Of a DNA stretch of 64,000 nucleotides, positions 46,564 to 54,983 are shown piece by piece. Below the pieces are notes generated by a model. It made no database searches. It saw nothing but the letters and a program-made list of their open reading frames with translations, and was not told the DNA's origin. Position 1 is the first letter of the stretch; each line of letters starts with the position of its first letter. A program made the translations under genes and the position numbers. The DNA is from Bacteroidota bacterium (GTDB taxonomy: Bacteria > Bacteroidota > Bacteroidia > Bacteroidales > F082): positions 19,884-83,883 of the forward strand of contig JAHJTC010000017.1 in NCBI GenBank assembly GCA_018830105.1, read 5' to 3'.

Positions 46564-46606
46564 ATAATGGCCGCAATCAGCAGGTGATTGCGGCCATTAT
46601 TTTTTA
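46564..46606 (+). terminator. Strong intrinsic terminator after the LruC gene
   Basis: A perfect 16-bp stem (ATAATGGCCGCAATCA and TGATTGCGGCCATTAT) with a 5-nt loop, followed by TTTTTT. It separates the convergent C69 peptidase gene. Confidence 0.9.
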
Positions 46607-46630
46607 AAAGATTGCTGTTCGCCCTTAAAA

Positions 46631-48367
46631 TTAGCGATACAAAAACCTGTCGCCTGTCTCTTCAATGATTTGCTTTTTATAGCTGTCGGGATAGCCCGGA
46701 AATTCGGGTGGCTGCGGATAACCCCAGGGGTTGCGCAAAAACTTGCCGTCTTTCTCTTGCTTTCTGTTGCCATCGAGGTATTTCACCAGCAGAAACTCTC
46801 CCAGACTTTTCCAGCGCCTCACAGTCATTTCGGCCATATTACAGGAATAATCCGTAAGGTACTCAACAGCCAGCTGCGGGTTGTCTTCATACAGCTGAAG
46901 CGCGGCGGCATCGGTGGCATCAACATAATTTACGAACTTATTTTCGAGTTCCGACTGCACGGCCTTAACATCGGGCATTACCCTGTTATAAAACAAATAG
47001 GCAAAATGGGCCACGCGGTTAAACACCCAAAAAGCGGCATCATCAGTATAGGTCAGGATATCGCCATGGCCTTCCTTGAAAGCATCAGGAACACGCTCGA
47101 TCGAAGCATAAAAAGGGATATAGACTGTTGTTCCGGCATCGTCAACGCCAAACCAATTGATGCCACCAATGGCATCAGGCAACCAGCTGCGCATTTGAGC
47201 GATAAAGGAAAAACCCGTTTGTTGCGTAACCGTAACACGCTCATTAAAATAGGTTGAATCCTCATGCTCCCAGGTTAGTGGGCGCCAGCGGTAAGGCAAT
47301 CCATAAGGGCCTGCTCCGGCATCCTGCGACATATCGAGCTCAGTTCCCTGCAGGTAGTTACGCTTGAACTGCATCAGGTCGGCAACACTTATTTTACGAT
47401 CGGGCTTGATAAAAAGCGGCATACGTTCCTGCTCCAAATCCAGACCGGTGGCATAATCCCAATAAGTATCCATTTGACTGTTGACCTGGCTAAACATGCT
47501 CCAGACCCTGAGTTCACAGAAGCGGGCTGCTCCAAAATCCAGCGGGGCATACACATCGCTGAAGCTGAAAGCGTTGTCCGCGCCATCGAAATAGGCTTTT
47601 TCACGGGCAAAATCCACTACATCAGACGCATAAATCACCCGCAGCTCCGGGGTGTTAAGCTTGTCCCAGTTTTGTTCTGTGATAGCGGTTTTGCCATCGG
47701 CAAAGGGAAAAGTAGTGATGCGGGCGTGGTTGGCATGCGCCGAGATATAACCATCAGGAATGCGAATGGCTACCCAGACAGCACCTTTGCGGATGTTGAC
47801 ATCCTGCTTGCTTTTTCTGTCGTATTTCATTTCCGTTCCTTTGCCAACGATCTCCATTATCCAAACTTCATTGGGGTCGCCAATAGAAAAAGACTCTCCG
47901 CTGCTGGCATAACCATGTTCTTCGACCAAAGTGGCGATAACCTGTATGGCTTCACGGGCCGATTTTGATCGTTGCAAGGCAATAAACATCAGTGCAGCAT
48001 AATCCATCAGCCCCGTTGTATCCTGAAGCTCAGAGCGTCCGCCAAAGGTCGTCTCCCCTATCGCCACCTGAAACTCATTCATAAATCCGATCGTTTGGTA
48101 GGTATGCGGCACCTGTGGAATCTCGCCCAAAGGCTCCGCTGTTCCGCGGTCGTAAACTGTCAGCATGCTGCCTTCAGGCCAGTCAGCACGTGGACTAAAA
48201 TACAGCTCGCCATAGCGGATATGCGAATCGGCGGCATAACTGATCATGGTGGAGCCATCCACAGAAGCTCCTTTGGTAATCAAATAATTAGTGCAAGTTT
48301 TCGCCTGATTGCCAATAAATAAGAGCAATACTAAACTACACAGTGAGAGAACTTTTTTGAAAGACAT
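46631..48367 (-). CDS. C69-family dipeptidase, exported
   Basis: A 578-residue protein with signal peptide (MSFKKVLSLCSLVLLLFIGN). Cys25 in QAKTCTNYLITKGASVDG is the predicted N-terminal nucleophile after processing, as in peptidase family C69 (PepD/U34). Conserved segments EVWIMEIVGKGTE and VWVAIRIPDGYISAHANHAR (quoted in part: YISAHANHAR) follow. It hydrolyses dipeptides with broad specificity. The length and the extended C-terminal half fit Bacteroidota members. It is a single gene, convergent with the LruC gene. Confidence 0.9.
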   Translation of the reverse strand: MSFKKVLSLCSLVLLLFIGNQAKTCTNYLITKGASVDGSTMISYAADSHIRYGELYFSPRADWPEGSMLTVYDRGTAEPLGEIPQVPHTYQTIGFMNEFQVAIGETTFGGRSELQDTTGLMDYAALMFIALQRSKSAREAIQVIATLVEEHGYASSGESFSIGDPNEVWIMEIVGKGTEMKYDRKSKQDVNIRKGAVWVAIRIPDGYISAHANHARITTFPFADGKTAITEQNWDKLNTPELRVIYASDVVDFAREKAYFDGADNAFSFSDVYAPLDFGAARFCELRVWSMFSQVNSQMDTYWDYATGLDLEQERMPLFIKPDRKISVADLMQFKRNYLQGTELDMSQDAGAGPYGLPYRWRPLTWEHEDSTYFNERVTVTQQTGFSFIAQMRSWLPDAIGGINWFGVDDAGTTVYIPFYASIERVPDAFKEGHGDILTYTDDAAFWVFNRVAHFAYLFYNRVMPDVKAVQSELENKFVNYVDATDAAALQLYEDNPQLAVEYLTDYSCNMAEMTVRRWKSLGEFLLVKYLDGNRKQEKDGKFLRNPWGYPQPPEFPGYPDSYKKQIIEETGDRFLYR

Positions 48368-48410
48368 ATATTATCATTTTTTTGAGTGAATATGCAGAAG
48401 CATGAAAGGC

Positions 48411-48418
48411 AAAGATAG
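48411..48418 (-). promoter_or_regulatory. -7 box of the dipeptidase gene
   Basis: TATCTTTG on the minus strand matches the consensus exactly, 44 bp before the start codon. No clear -33 element was found. Confidence 0.45.
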
Positions 48419-48433
48419 AAAAACCACTTATTT

Positions 48434-49297
48434 TCAGGAATTTTTATGCTCCTTGATATAAACATCCCGCTGAGGGAACGGAATTTGTATGCCGTTCTCG
48501 CGAAAAGCCCGATCAATCTTATACCGCAGATCACTTTTGGTATTTTCAACAATAAAGGCTTCATTGGTCCAGAAAAACAACTGAAAATCAAGGCTGGAAT
48601 CGCCAAAAGAGACAAACCTCACAAAAGATGGTGGCGCTGGTAGAATTAGTGGATGGGCATTGGCACAGTCCTTTAAAACTTTGGTTACCAATTCTATATC
48701 ACTGCCATAAGCTACACCAACATCTACATGAAAACGGGTGAGCTCTTCCACATGACTCCAATTGATGACCCTGTCGTTGACCAACTGAGAATTGGGCACA
48801 ATAACGAGCACATTGTCCCTTGTCTTGATTTTCGAGGTCCTGATGCCTATGGCGATCACGCGTCCGATCATTTCGTTTTCTAATTCCACCACATCATCTA
48901 CCTTCAATGTGCGCTCTATCAGCAAAATAATACCGCTGGCAACATCATTAAAAAACTGCTGCAAGCCGAGACCAATACCTACTAAAAGTGCCGCTCCACT
49001 GGCCAGGAAAATACTTATCTTAACGCCAATGGTATCCAGAATAAGCACAAAAACAATCGTCCAAATGATATATTTGACGATTAAATAGACTGAGTTTGCT
49101 GTGCCCGTGTCCATTACTTCATTGGTATTCAAACGCTTGAAAATTCTTTTCAGCAGGCGTAACATAGCGGTGGTGGCAATAATAAACAACAGACCTAATA
49201 AAACATCAAATAAGCTAACCTTCAAATTTTCAAGGCTGACCAACTCATATTTCAAAAAGTTTTTTAAGTCAGAAATCACATCAATTACTGCTTCCAT
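48434..49297 (-). CDS. MscS-type mechanosensitive channel
   Basis: A protein of 287 residues from the ATG at 49297. Three hydrophobic helices (about 23-45, 65-85, 90-110) are followed by the conserved pore helix GAALLVGIGLGLQQFFNDVASGIILLIE (quoted as GIGLGLQQFFNDVASG) and a cytoplasmic beta/mixed domain (VGVAYGSDIELVTKVL). A longer frame starts at 49384, but a -7 box (49316-49323) lies inside it, so the shorter start is preferred. The channel releases solutes on osmotic down-shock. Confidence 0.9.
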   Translation of the reverse strand: MEAVIDVISDLKNFLKYELVSLENLKVSLFDVLLGLLFIIATTAMLRLLKRIFKRLNTNEVMDTGTANSVYLIVKYIIWTIVFVLILDTIGVKISIFLASGAALLVGIGLGLQQFFNDVASGIILLIERTLKVDDVVELENEMIGRVIAIGIRTSKIKTRDNVLVIVPNSQLVNDRVINWSHVEELTRFHVDVGVAYGSDIELVTKVLKDCANAHPLILPAPPSFVRFVSFGDSSLDFQLFFWTNEAFIVENTKSDLRYKIDRAFRENGIQIPFPQRDVYIKEHKNS

Positions 49298-49315
49298 GGT
49301 ATTGTTTTGAGCTTC

Positions 49316-49323
49316 AAAAGTAC
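49316..49323 (-). promoter_or_regulatory. -7 box of the MscS gene (decides the start)
   Basis: TACTTTTG on the minus strand matches TAnnTTTG 18 bp before the ATG at 49297. It lies within the 29-codon extension of the longer frame, so that extension is probably not translated. Confidence 0.5.
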
Positions 49324-49441
49324 ATGATATTTTTATTTGTTTGCATTGCTGAAACATGAGAACTATACATGAGTAAGGTTTCATGCCTGCACTGTTGCAT
49401 ATCAGGCTTCTTAAGATGTCCCCCCGGAAACCAGCAAAGTC

Positions 49442-49740
49442 GGGGCTAAAGCCCTTGTATCTAGGAAGTTGATAATAACCCTGGCCTAAAGGCCTGGGGT
49501 TAATGAAGAATCAAAGGCCTTTTCTGTTGAACTTGCAAGTGACTCAGTTAGAGTAAGTGGTTGCGCTGCTCTTCATCAACTCCGGCCTTCAGGCCAGGGG
49601 TGAATGAAGAACCGAGGAACTTTTTAGCTGAAGTTGCATGTGACGCTGCTAAAGTCGCTGGTCTGAGCTGTTCTTCAGTAACTCCGGCCTTCAGGCCGGG
49701 GATCATCAAAGCCAGCACGCACAAGGGCTTTAGCCCTGAT
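49442..49740. repeat. REP-like palindromic array with inverted ends
   Basis: GGGGCTAAAGCCCTTGT at 49442-49458 and ACAAGGGCTTTAGCCC at 49721-49736 are inverted copies of each other, closing the array. Inside are a 'CCTGGCCTAAAGGCCTGGGG' palindrome (49480-49499) and two 'CTCCGGCCTTCAGGCC' units (near 49580 and 49682), the latter two flanked by similar sequence. The interior lacks an open frame with family character. The region extends from the MscS promoter to the next gene and is typical of Bacteroidota REP clusters. Confidence 0.7.
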
Positions 49741-49894
49741 CTTTCACTTTCCAACATAAGCCGTTCTTCATCAAGTCATTGCCATACGTCCGAAAAACAC
49801 CATTGTCACAAGAACAATTACATCCCACCAGGAAAAGCAAGCCAAAAAAAAACTCAGTTTGATTAATAATCCTATTTTTGCTTAAAAATTAAGC

Positions 49895-50398
49895 ATGACA
49901 GCTGACCAGATTGGAATCGTGGTATTGGTGGTACTTTTCGCTGCAGGCTACGGCTTCAGGAGATGGTACAAAAACCAGGCACGCTCCTACAAAATATCGG
50001 AGAACCTATTCAACGGATATACCCTCATAATTTATGATCACAACCCACGGGCAGATGGCGCCACACTGGAAATCAAATGCGAAGCGCCATTGCATGGTGA
50101 GCTCGAAGGATGTGACTTTGGCATTGAACTGATCAAAAAAAAGCGAGAACGCTTCAAAATGCTTTTCAAAGATTATGATGATATGCGCTTTGTCGTAAAA
50201 ATTGCAGATGATAAAAAACTTGCGCAGGGACTGTTAGAAAAAAAATCACTACTGCATGTCATTAGAAACGAAGGCCTCCAGTTGAATCGCTTCCGTTTTT
50301 ACGTTCAAACAAAAAATGGAAGCCTGATGAAATCACCAGAATTTGCTTTTTCAACCAGGTTTTTAATCTACAGACCTGACACCGGCAAGTACAATTAG
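49895..50398 (+). CDS. Protein of unknown function with one N-terminal membrane helix
   Basis: A 167-residue protein. Residues ~5-21 form a membrane helix (IGIVVLVVLFAAGYGF) followed by a basic stop (RRWYKNQAR), and the rest is a soluble alpha/beta domain with LNGYTLII-like and FRFYVQTKNG segments. I recognise no family. TATTTTTG at 49873-49880, 15 bp before the start, could be its -7 box. No operon partner: the next gene is 282 bp away. Confidence 0.65.
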   Translation: MTADQIGIVVLVVLFAAGYGFRRWYKNQARSYKISENLFNGYTLIIYDHNPRADGATLEIKCEAPLHGELEGCDFGIELIKKKRERFKMLFKDYDDMRFVVKIADDKKLAQGLLEKKSLLHVIRNEGLQLNRFRFYVQTKNGSLMKSPEFAFSTRFLIYRPDTGKYN

Positions 50399-50680
50399 TT
50401 CGTTCTAATAGGGCATCAGACCATTTTCAGTCGCTCCTCCCGATTGCAAAAGACATCTTAATAGTCCCATTCTAATATTTGGAATTTTTTTCCAAATATG
50501 AGAAACCAATTTTATAGAAACAGATTGTATATTACTGTTTTCTAACAATTTAAACTTCTAAATGAATTGGCATACTATTTGGTTTAGAAGACTTTTGGTC
50601 AACTCAATCTCGCAATGCTTACGATTATGCATCAATGTTTTTAATTGTAAACGAATAAGAATTGAGTAACGAATTGAAAA

Positions 50681-52141
50681 GTGTTTTTTGCTAAACTAAG
50701 CGCCCTTATGATTTTATTAATACTTCCTATTCAGTTGATGCTGCAACAGGCAGAAACTAACTGGCTGGAAGTTATTAGCTTATATTTACTACAGTTGCTC
50801 CCCAACGGATTTTTCTCACCATTGATTTTCAGTGTGTTGATCCTGCTTTTTTTGCTCTTTGTGATGATTTCAACATTAAACATAATCAGGCAAAGTAAAC
50901 AAAACAAACGCCTGCTTCAGCTCTTAGAGAAGCGTCATCAGCAAATTGACAGTCAGAAGATTGACCTCGAAAAGAACCTTCAGTCAATGATAGAGCTGAA
51001 GGAGAAAGCAGAAACTGCCAACAGCACTAAAACGCATTTCCTGGCCAATATCAGCCATGAAATCCGCACTCCCCTCAACGGAATTATCGGTCTGTTGTCG
51101 ATGGCAAAGAAAATGAAAGCCAGTGATGAACTGCACGAAATACACGCCGAAATTGGCATGCTGAGTCACAACCTCATGGCCATGACCAACGATATGCTCG
51201 ATTATGCTAAGCTGGAATGCAATATGTTACAGCTGGATCAGCTCAACTTTCATTTTCATAACGAAATCCAGGAAATCCTTTCGGCCTATCGTAAAAGTGC
51301 GCACGAACACAAGCTCGAATTCAGAAGTCATATTGCTGAGAATATCCCTGTTTATGTGAAAGGTGATGCCTCGCGACTTAAACAGATCATCGGCAACTTA
51401 CTCAGTAATGCATTGAAATTTACTGAGAAAGGTTTTATCAACCTGAATGCTGAGTTACTTGATGAAAACGAGGAGGCTATCAGGATAAAAATCGTTGTTT
51501 CAGACAGCGGCATTGGCATCAAAAAAGAAGAGCAACAGAAGATTTGGGAACTGTTTCAGCTGGGCGACGAAAGTTATACGCGCAGCCATGGAGGAGCAGG
51601 CCTGGGGCTTACGATCTCACGCAAGCTTGTCGAGTTGATGGGAGGCGAGATAGGTTTGGAAAGCACCGAACATCAAGGTTCAGATTTTTGGGTCATTGTG
51701 AAACTGGAAAAGGGCTATGAGCCTCAGCTGCTCGACACCAATCCAATCAAACGTATTTTGCTTGTTGAAGACAACCTGATTAACCAAAAAGTATCGCTTC
51801 AAAGCCTCAGGGGAATGGGCTATACTGTTGATCTGGCAGTAAATGGGCAGGAAGCAGTAGCCAAGTTCACTGAAAGCGACTACGATCTAATTTTGATGGA
51901 CATACAAATGCCGGTGATGGATGGCATTACCGCGACAAAGAAAATCCGTGAGCTGGAGCAAAAACAAAATTCCAAACCTCCCATCTCTATTGTTGCCATC
52001 ACGGCCAACTCGCTGAAAGATGATCGCCAAAAGTGTTTGGAAGCCGGCATGAACGAATATATCAGCAAGCCTTTTAACCTGGAGAAGTTTCCGCTTATCA
52101 TCTCGCAGTTGGGGCACAACAACCACTATAGCCTGCATTAA
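50681..52141 (+). CDS. Hybrid sensor histidine kinase with receiver domain
   Basis: A 486-residue hybrid kinase. Two membrane helices (about 5-22 and 46-68) enclose a short periplasmic loop of ~24 residues, too small for a typical sensor domain. A coiled-coil linker leads to HisKA with His126 (NISHEIRTPLNG), then HATPase_c with N, G1 and G2 boxes (GNLLSNALKFT, DSGIGIKKE, GGAGLGLTIS). The C-terminal receiver starts LVEDNLINQK and has phospho-acceptor Asp407 (LMDIQMPVMDG). The start is GTG at 50681; an ATG at 50708 would cut into the first helix. No cognate regulator gene is adjacent. Confidence 0.9.
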   Translation: MFFAKLSALMILLILPIQLMLQQAETNWLEVISLYLLQLLPNGFFSPLIFSVLILLFLLFVMISTLNIIRQSKQNKRLLQLLEKRHQQIDSQKIDLEKNLQSMIELKEKAETANSTKTHFLANISHEIRTPLNGIIGLLSMAKKMKASDELHEIHAEIGMLSHNLMAMTNDMLDYAKLECNMLQLDQLNFHFHNEIQEILSAYRKSAHEHKLEFRSHIAENIPVYVKGDASRLKQIIGNLLSNALKFTEKGFINLNAELLDENEEAIRIKIVVSDSGIGIKKEEQQKIWELFQLGDESYTRSHGGAGLGLTISRKLVELMGGEIGLESTEHQGSDFWVIVKLEKGYEPQLLDTNPIKRILLVEDNLINQKVSLQSLRGMGYTVDLAVNGQEAVAKFTESDYDLILMDIQMPVMDGITATKKIRELEQKQNSKPPISIVAITANSLKDDRQKCLEAGMNEYISKPFNLEKFPLIISQLGHNNHYSLH

Positions 52142-52159
52142 AAAACAAGAGGTTTTTTT

Positions 52160-52573
52160 TTAGAATGCCTTAAATATCCTGGCCTGAGAAACGCCCGGAG
52201 CATCAAGCTGTAGGTCGAGAAAATAGCCAAAAGGCGTTTGATCGCACTGCCAGTCGGCTTTGAGCATGCGTTGCTGAGAACGGTTGAACAGTTCTTGTGT
52301 AAAAGCAGGACTTGCTTTGCTTTCGGAAAGATGCGCAAAAGAATGCAGAATCACATGGCGCGATTCGTTCTTTCGGGCACCCCATTTCACCACATTCAAC
52401 AGCTTGTCCTCGGTGCCTTTGGGATCGTCCTCATCTTTTTCTTCGGCTTGAATAAAGGCTACCAGCACATTTTGATAAGTTTTCCCCTGCCCTGCTTCCG
52501 GGGCTTCTTCCAGATTCTTAATAGCCGGCACAAAAGCAAATGTGTTGCAATACATCATCAATATCTTCATCAA
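52160..52573 (-). CDS. Free-standing threonyl-tRNA synthetase editing domain (archaeal type)
   Basis: A 137-residue protein resembling the archaeal ThrRS N-terminal editing domain (PF08915; D-aminoacyl-tRNA deacylase-like fold). Conserved features are the start ILMMYCNTFAF, the strand NVLVAFIQAEEKDE, the core HSFAHLSESKASPAF (about 82-96) and the C-terminal TPFGYFLDLQLDAPG. In archaea this domain removes Ser from tRNA-Thr; bacteria normally use a different editing domain within ThrRS. Here it stands alone, so it would act in trans, if active. It is convergent with the hybrid kinase gene (18 bp). Confidence 0.82.
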   Translation of the reverse strand: MMKILMMYCNTFAFVPAIKNLEEAPEAGQGKTYQNVLVAFIQAEEKDEDDPKGTEDKLLNVVKWGARKNESRHVILHSFAHLSESKASPAFTQELFNRSQQRMLKADWQCDQTPFGYFLDLQLDAPGVSQARIFKAF

Positions 52574-52664
52574 AAATTCGTTTTTATGGCAACAAAACTA
52601 AGCAATTGCGCGCTCATACCCACTGCCGATAACAGCCGGGCTATGAATAAAACATAATCTCGAT

Positions 52665-52672
52665 TAACTTTG
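52665..52672 (+). promoter_or_regulatory. -7 box of rarA
   Basis: TAACTTTG matches the consensus 14 bp before the start codon. No -33 TTG was found at the standard spacing. Confidence 0.4.
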
Positions 52673-52686
52673 CCAAAAATAGTTTT

Positions 52687-53976
52687 ATGACACAACAGGC
52701 CCAACCCCTTGCAGAACAGCTAAGACCTCAAAGTCTGGATGAATATATCGGACAGGAGCATCTCGTTGGTGAAGGCGCAATCCTGCGCAGGGCATTGGAC
52801 AGCGGTCGCATTCCTTCCATGATTTTCTGGGGACCACCCGGCGTTGGCAAAACTACCCTGGCCAATATTGTCGCCAAACGAACCGACAGACAGTTTTATG
52901 TGCTGAGTGCTGTAAGCTCGGGTGTAAAAGACGTGCGCGACGTTATTGACAAGGCCAGAATGCTGCCCAATCCGCCCATCTTGTTCATCGATGAGATCCA
53001 CCGCTTTAGCAAGTCGCAACAGGATTCGTTACTGGCTGCCGTCGAAAAAGGACTGGTAACACTGATCGGAGCAACAACCGAAAATCCATCCTTCGAGGTA
53101 ATCGCGCCTTTGCTTTCCCGCATGCAGATTTATGTGCTCAAACCACTTGAAATACACCACCTTTTGCTGCTGCTCGATTATGCCATGGGCGCCCTGAAGC
53201 AACGCTACCGGCGCGACATCGAACTAAAGGAAAATGGCGCACTTATACAGATTAGCGGCGGCGATGCACGAAAATTGCTCAACGCTATTGAGCTGGTGGT
53301 TGACGTTTTGCATGAAGAAACAGCAGCGAAGTCGGAACCGCTTATCATCACCGATCAGGATGCCAAACGATGCATCCAGAATAACCTCGTGAAATACGAT
53401 AAGCAAGGCGAAATGCATTACGATGTCATCTCAGCATTTATCAAATCCCTGCGGGGAAGCGATCCCAATGCGGCAGTTTATTATCTCGCCCGCATGGTTG
53501 AAGCCGGCGAAGACCCCCTATTTATTGCAAGGCGTATGTTGATTCTGGCTTCTGAAGATATCGGGAATGCCAACCCCAACGCGCTTCTGCTGGCCAACAG
53601 CTGTTTTGATGCCGTAAAAAAAATCGGCTGGCCCGAGAGTAGAATCATACTTTCGCAAACAGCGATCTACCTGGCTTCATCGGCCAAAAGCAATGCCGCT
53701 TATCTGGCCATCAATAAGGCCCAGGAAATTGTGAAAACAAAGGGAGATCTTTCGGTGCCCCTGCCCTTGCGGAATGCACCAACAAAGCTGATGAAATCGC
53801 TGGGTTATGGCGAAAGCTACAAATACGCCCATGATTTTCCGGGAAATTTTGCAGCACAGGAATTTTTGCCCGAAGGGATTGCCAACACCCGTATTTTCGA
53901 CCCGGGCGACAATCCACGGGAGCAGGAAATGAGAAAAGCATTGCGGGATAAATGGAAAGAGAAATACGGCTATTAA
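52687..53976 (+). CDS. rarA: Replication-associated recombination protein A (AAA+ ATPase)
   Basis: A 429-residue RarA/MgsA/WRNIP1-family protein. The start PLAEQLRPQSLDEYIGQEHL is typical. Walker A is GPPGVGKTT, Walker B ILFIDEIHRF, sensor 1 region GATTENPSFE, then MgsA C-terminal segments GSDPNAAVYYLARMVEAGED (quoted in short form), ASEDIGNANP and PLPLRNAPTKLMK. The protein acts at stalled replication forks as a tetramer. Length matches the family. Confidence 0.95.
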   Translation: MTQQAQPLAEQLRPQSLDEYIGQEHLVGEGAILRRALDSGRIPSMIFWGPPGVGKTTLANIVAKRTDRQFYVLSAVSSGVKDVRDVIDKARMLPNPPILFIDEIHRFSKSQQDSLLAAVEKGLVTLIGATTENPSFEVIAPLLSRMQIYVLKPLEIHHLLLLLDYAMGALKQRYRRDIELKENGALIQISGGDARKLLNAIELVVDVLHEETAAKSEPLIITDQDAKRCIQNNLVKYDKQGEMHYDVISAFIKSLRGSDPNAAVYYLARMVEAGEDPLFIARRMLILASEDIGNANPNALLLANSCFDAVKKIGWPESRIILSQTAIYLASSAKSNAAYLAINKAQEIVKTKGDLSVPLPLRNAPTKLMKSLGYGESYKYAHDFPGNFAAQEFLPEGIANTRIFDPGDNPREQEMRKALRDKWKEKYGY

Positions 53977-54051
53977 CCACAGAAATATCGTTTCGGATAC
54001 AACTAAACGACGAATAAACTGTTACATCTACTGACTCTAAAACAAAAGAAA

Positions 54052-54798
54052 ATGGAATTAAAAGACAAAGTAATTGTTATTACAGGAGCTTCCAGCGGAA
54101 TAGGCGAAGCTACGGCAATTCGTTTGGCAGCCGATGGCGCAAAGCTCGTTTTGATGGCACGCCGCGAGGAACGCATGCAAGAACTGGCTCAAAAGCTGAT
54201 GGACGAACACCAGACCGAATCGATGGTGGTAAAACTTGATATCACTGATCGGGAAGCGGTTTTGAAAGCCTTCGAAGCCGTGAAAGAAAACTTCGGCAGG
54301 ATCGATGCCTTGATCAATAATGCAGGGCTGATGCCGGTTTCCTATATGGACAAACTAAAAATTGACGAATGGGACCGCATGATCGACGTGAACCTCAAAG
54401 GGCTGCTTTATTGCATCGCTGGCGTGCTTCCGGTGATGAAAGCGCAGGGAGGCGGTCATATCGTGAATATTTCGTCTGTTGCCGGAAGGCGCGTCAACCC
54501 GGGTTTTGCGGTATATAATGCCACAAAATTTGGGGTAACTGCACTTTCGGAAGCCATGCGGATGGAACTTACGCCTACTATGAATATCAAAGTTAGTGTG
54601 ATTGAGCCCGGCGCTGTAGCCACCGAACTCACCCAAACCATCACGGATGAGGACATCCTGAATGCGTTTAATAAACGTGGCAATGGCATGATTCCGCTTG
54701 AGGCCGACGATATCGCACGGGCCATCCAATACGCCCTAAGCCAGCCCGATGAGGTGATGGTAAGCGAAGTGCTGGTGATGCCACGCAAACAGCAATAA
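54052..54798 (+). CDS. Short-chain dehydrogenase/reductase (NADP-type)
   Basis: A 248-residue classical SDR of the YdfG-like group. TGASSGIG is at 11-18, and ARREER after the second strand suggests NADP. NNAG is at 89-92, with catalytic Tyr155 and Lys159 (YNATK). The C-terminal ADDIARAIQYALSQPDEV is common in SDRs acting on short hydroxy acids or serine-like compounds. It is a single gene, 75 bp after rarA, followed by a terminator. Confidence 0.9.
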   Translation: MELKDKVIVITGASSGIGEATAIRLAADGAKLVLMARREERMQELAQKLMDEHQTESMVVKLDITDREAVLKAFEAVKENFGRIDALINNAGLMPVSYMDKLKIDEWDRMIDVNLKGLLYCIAGVLPVMKAQGGGHIVNISSVAGRRVNPGFAVYNATKFGVTALSEAMRMELTPTMNIKVSVIEPGAVATELTQTITDEDILNAFNKRGNGMIPLEADDIARAIQYALSQPDEVMVSEVLVMPRKQQ

Positions 54799-54827
54799 GA
54801 AAACGGAACAAATTTTCGCGCAAAACT

Positions 54828-54858
54828 ACCGGAGAAAGTAAATTTTCCGGTCGTTTTT
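54828..54858 (+). terminator. Intrinsic terminator after the SDR gene
   Basis: ACCGGAGAAA and TTTTCCGGT pair, and a T-run follows (GTTTTTTT). It starts 30 bp after the stop codon. Confidence 0.8.
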
Positions 54859-54983
54859 TTCTGCCTGCTGCACTTCGGTTAACTATCGCATGAATCTCAA
54901 AAAATTGGATTCCTGGCTGGATATCCTAAAATGAGAAAATAACTGAAATATTGCTTATTTTCGCTCGCTAGTAAACATCGAAA

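Noticed and set aside
48434..49384. Longer start for the MscS gene
   Set aside because: A TAnnTTTG -7 box at 49316-49323 lies within the extension and the extra 29 residues do not fit the family.
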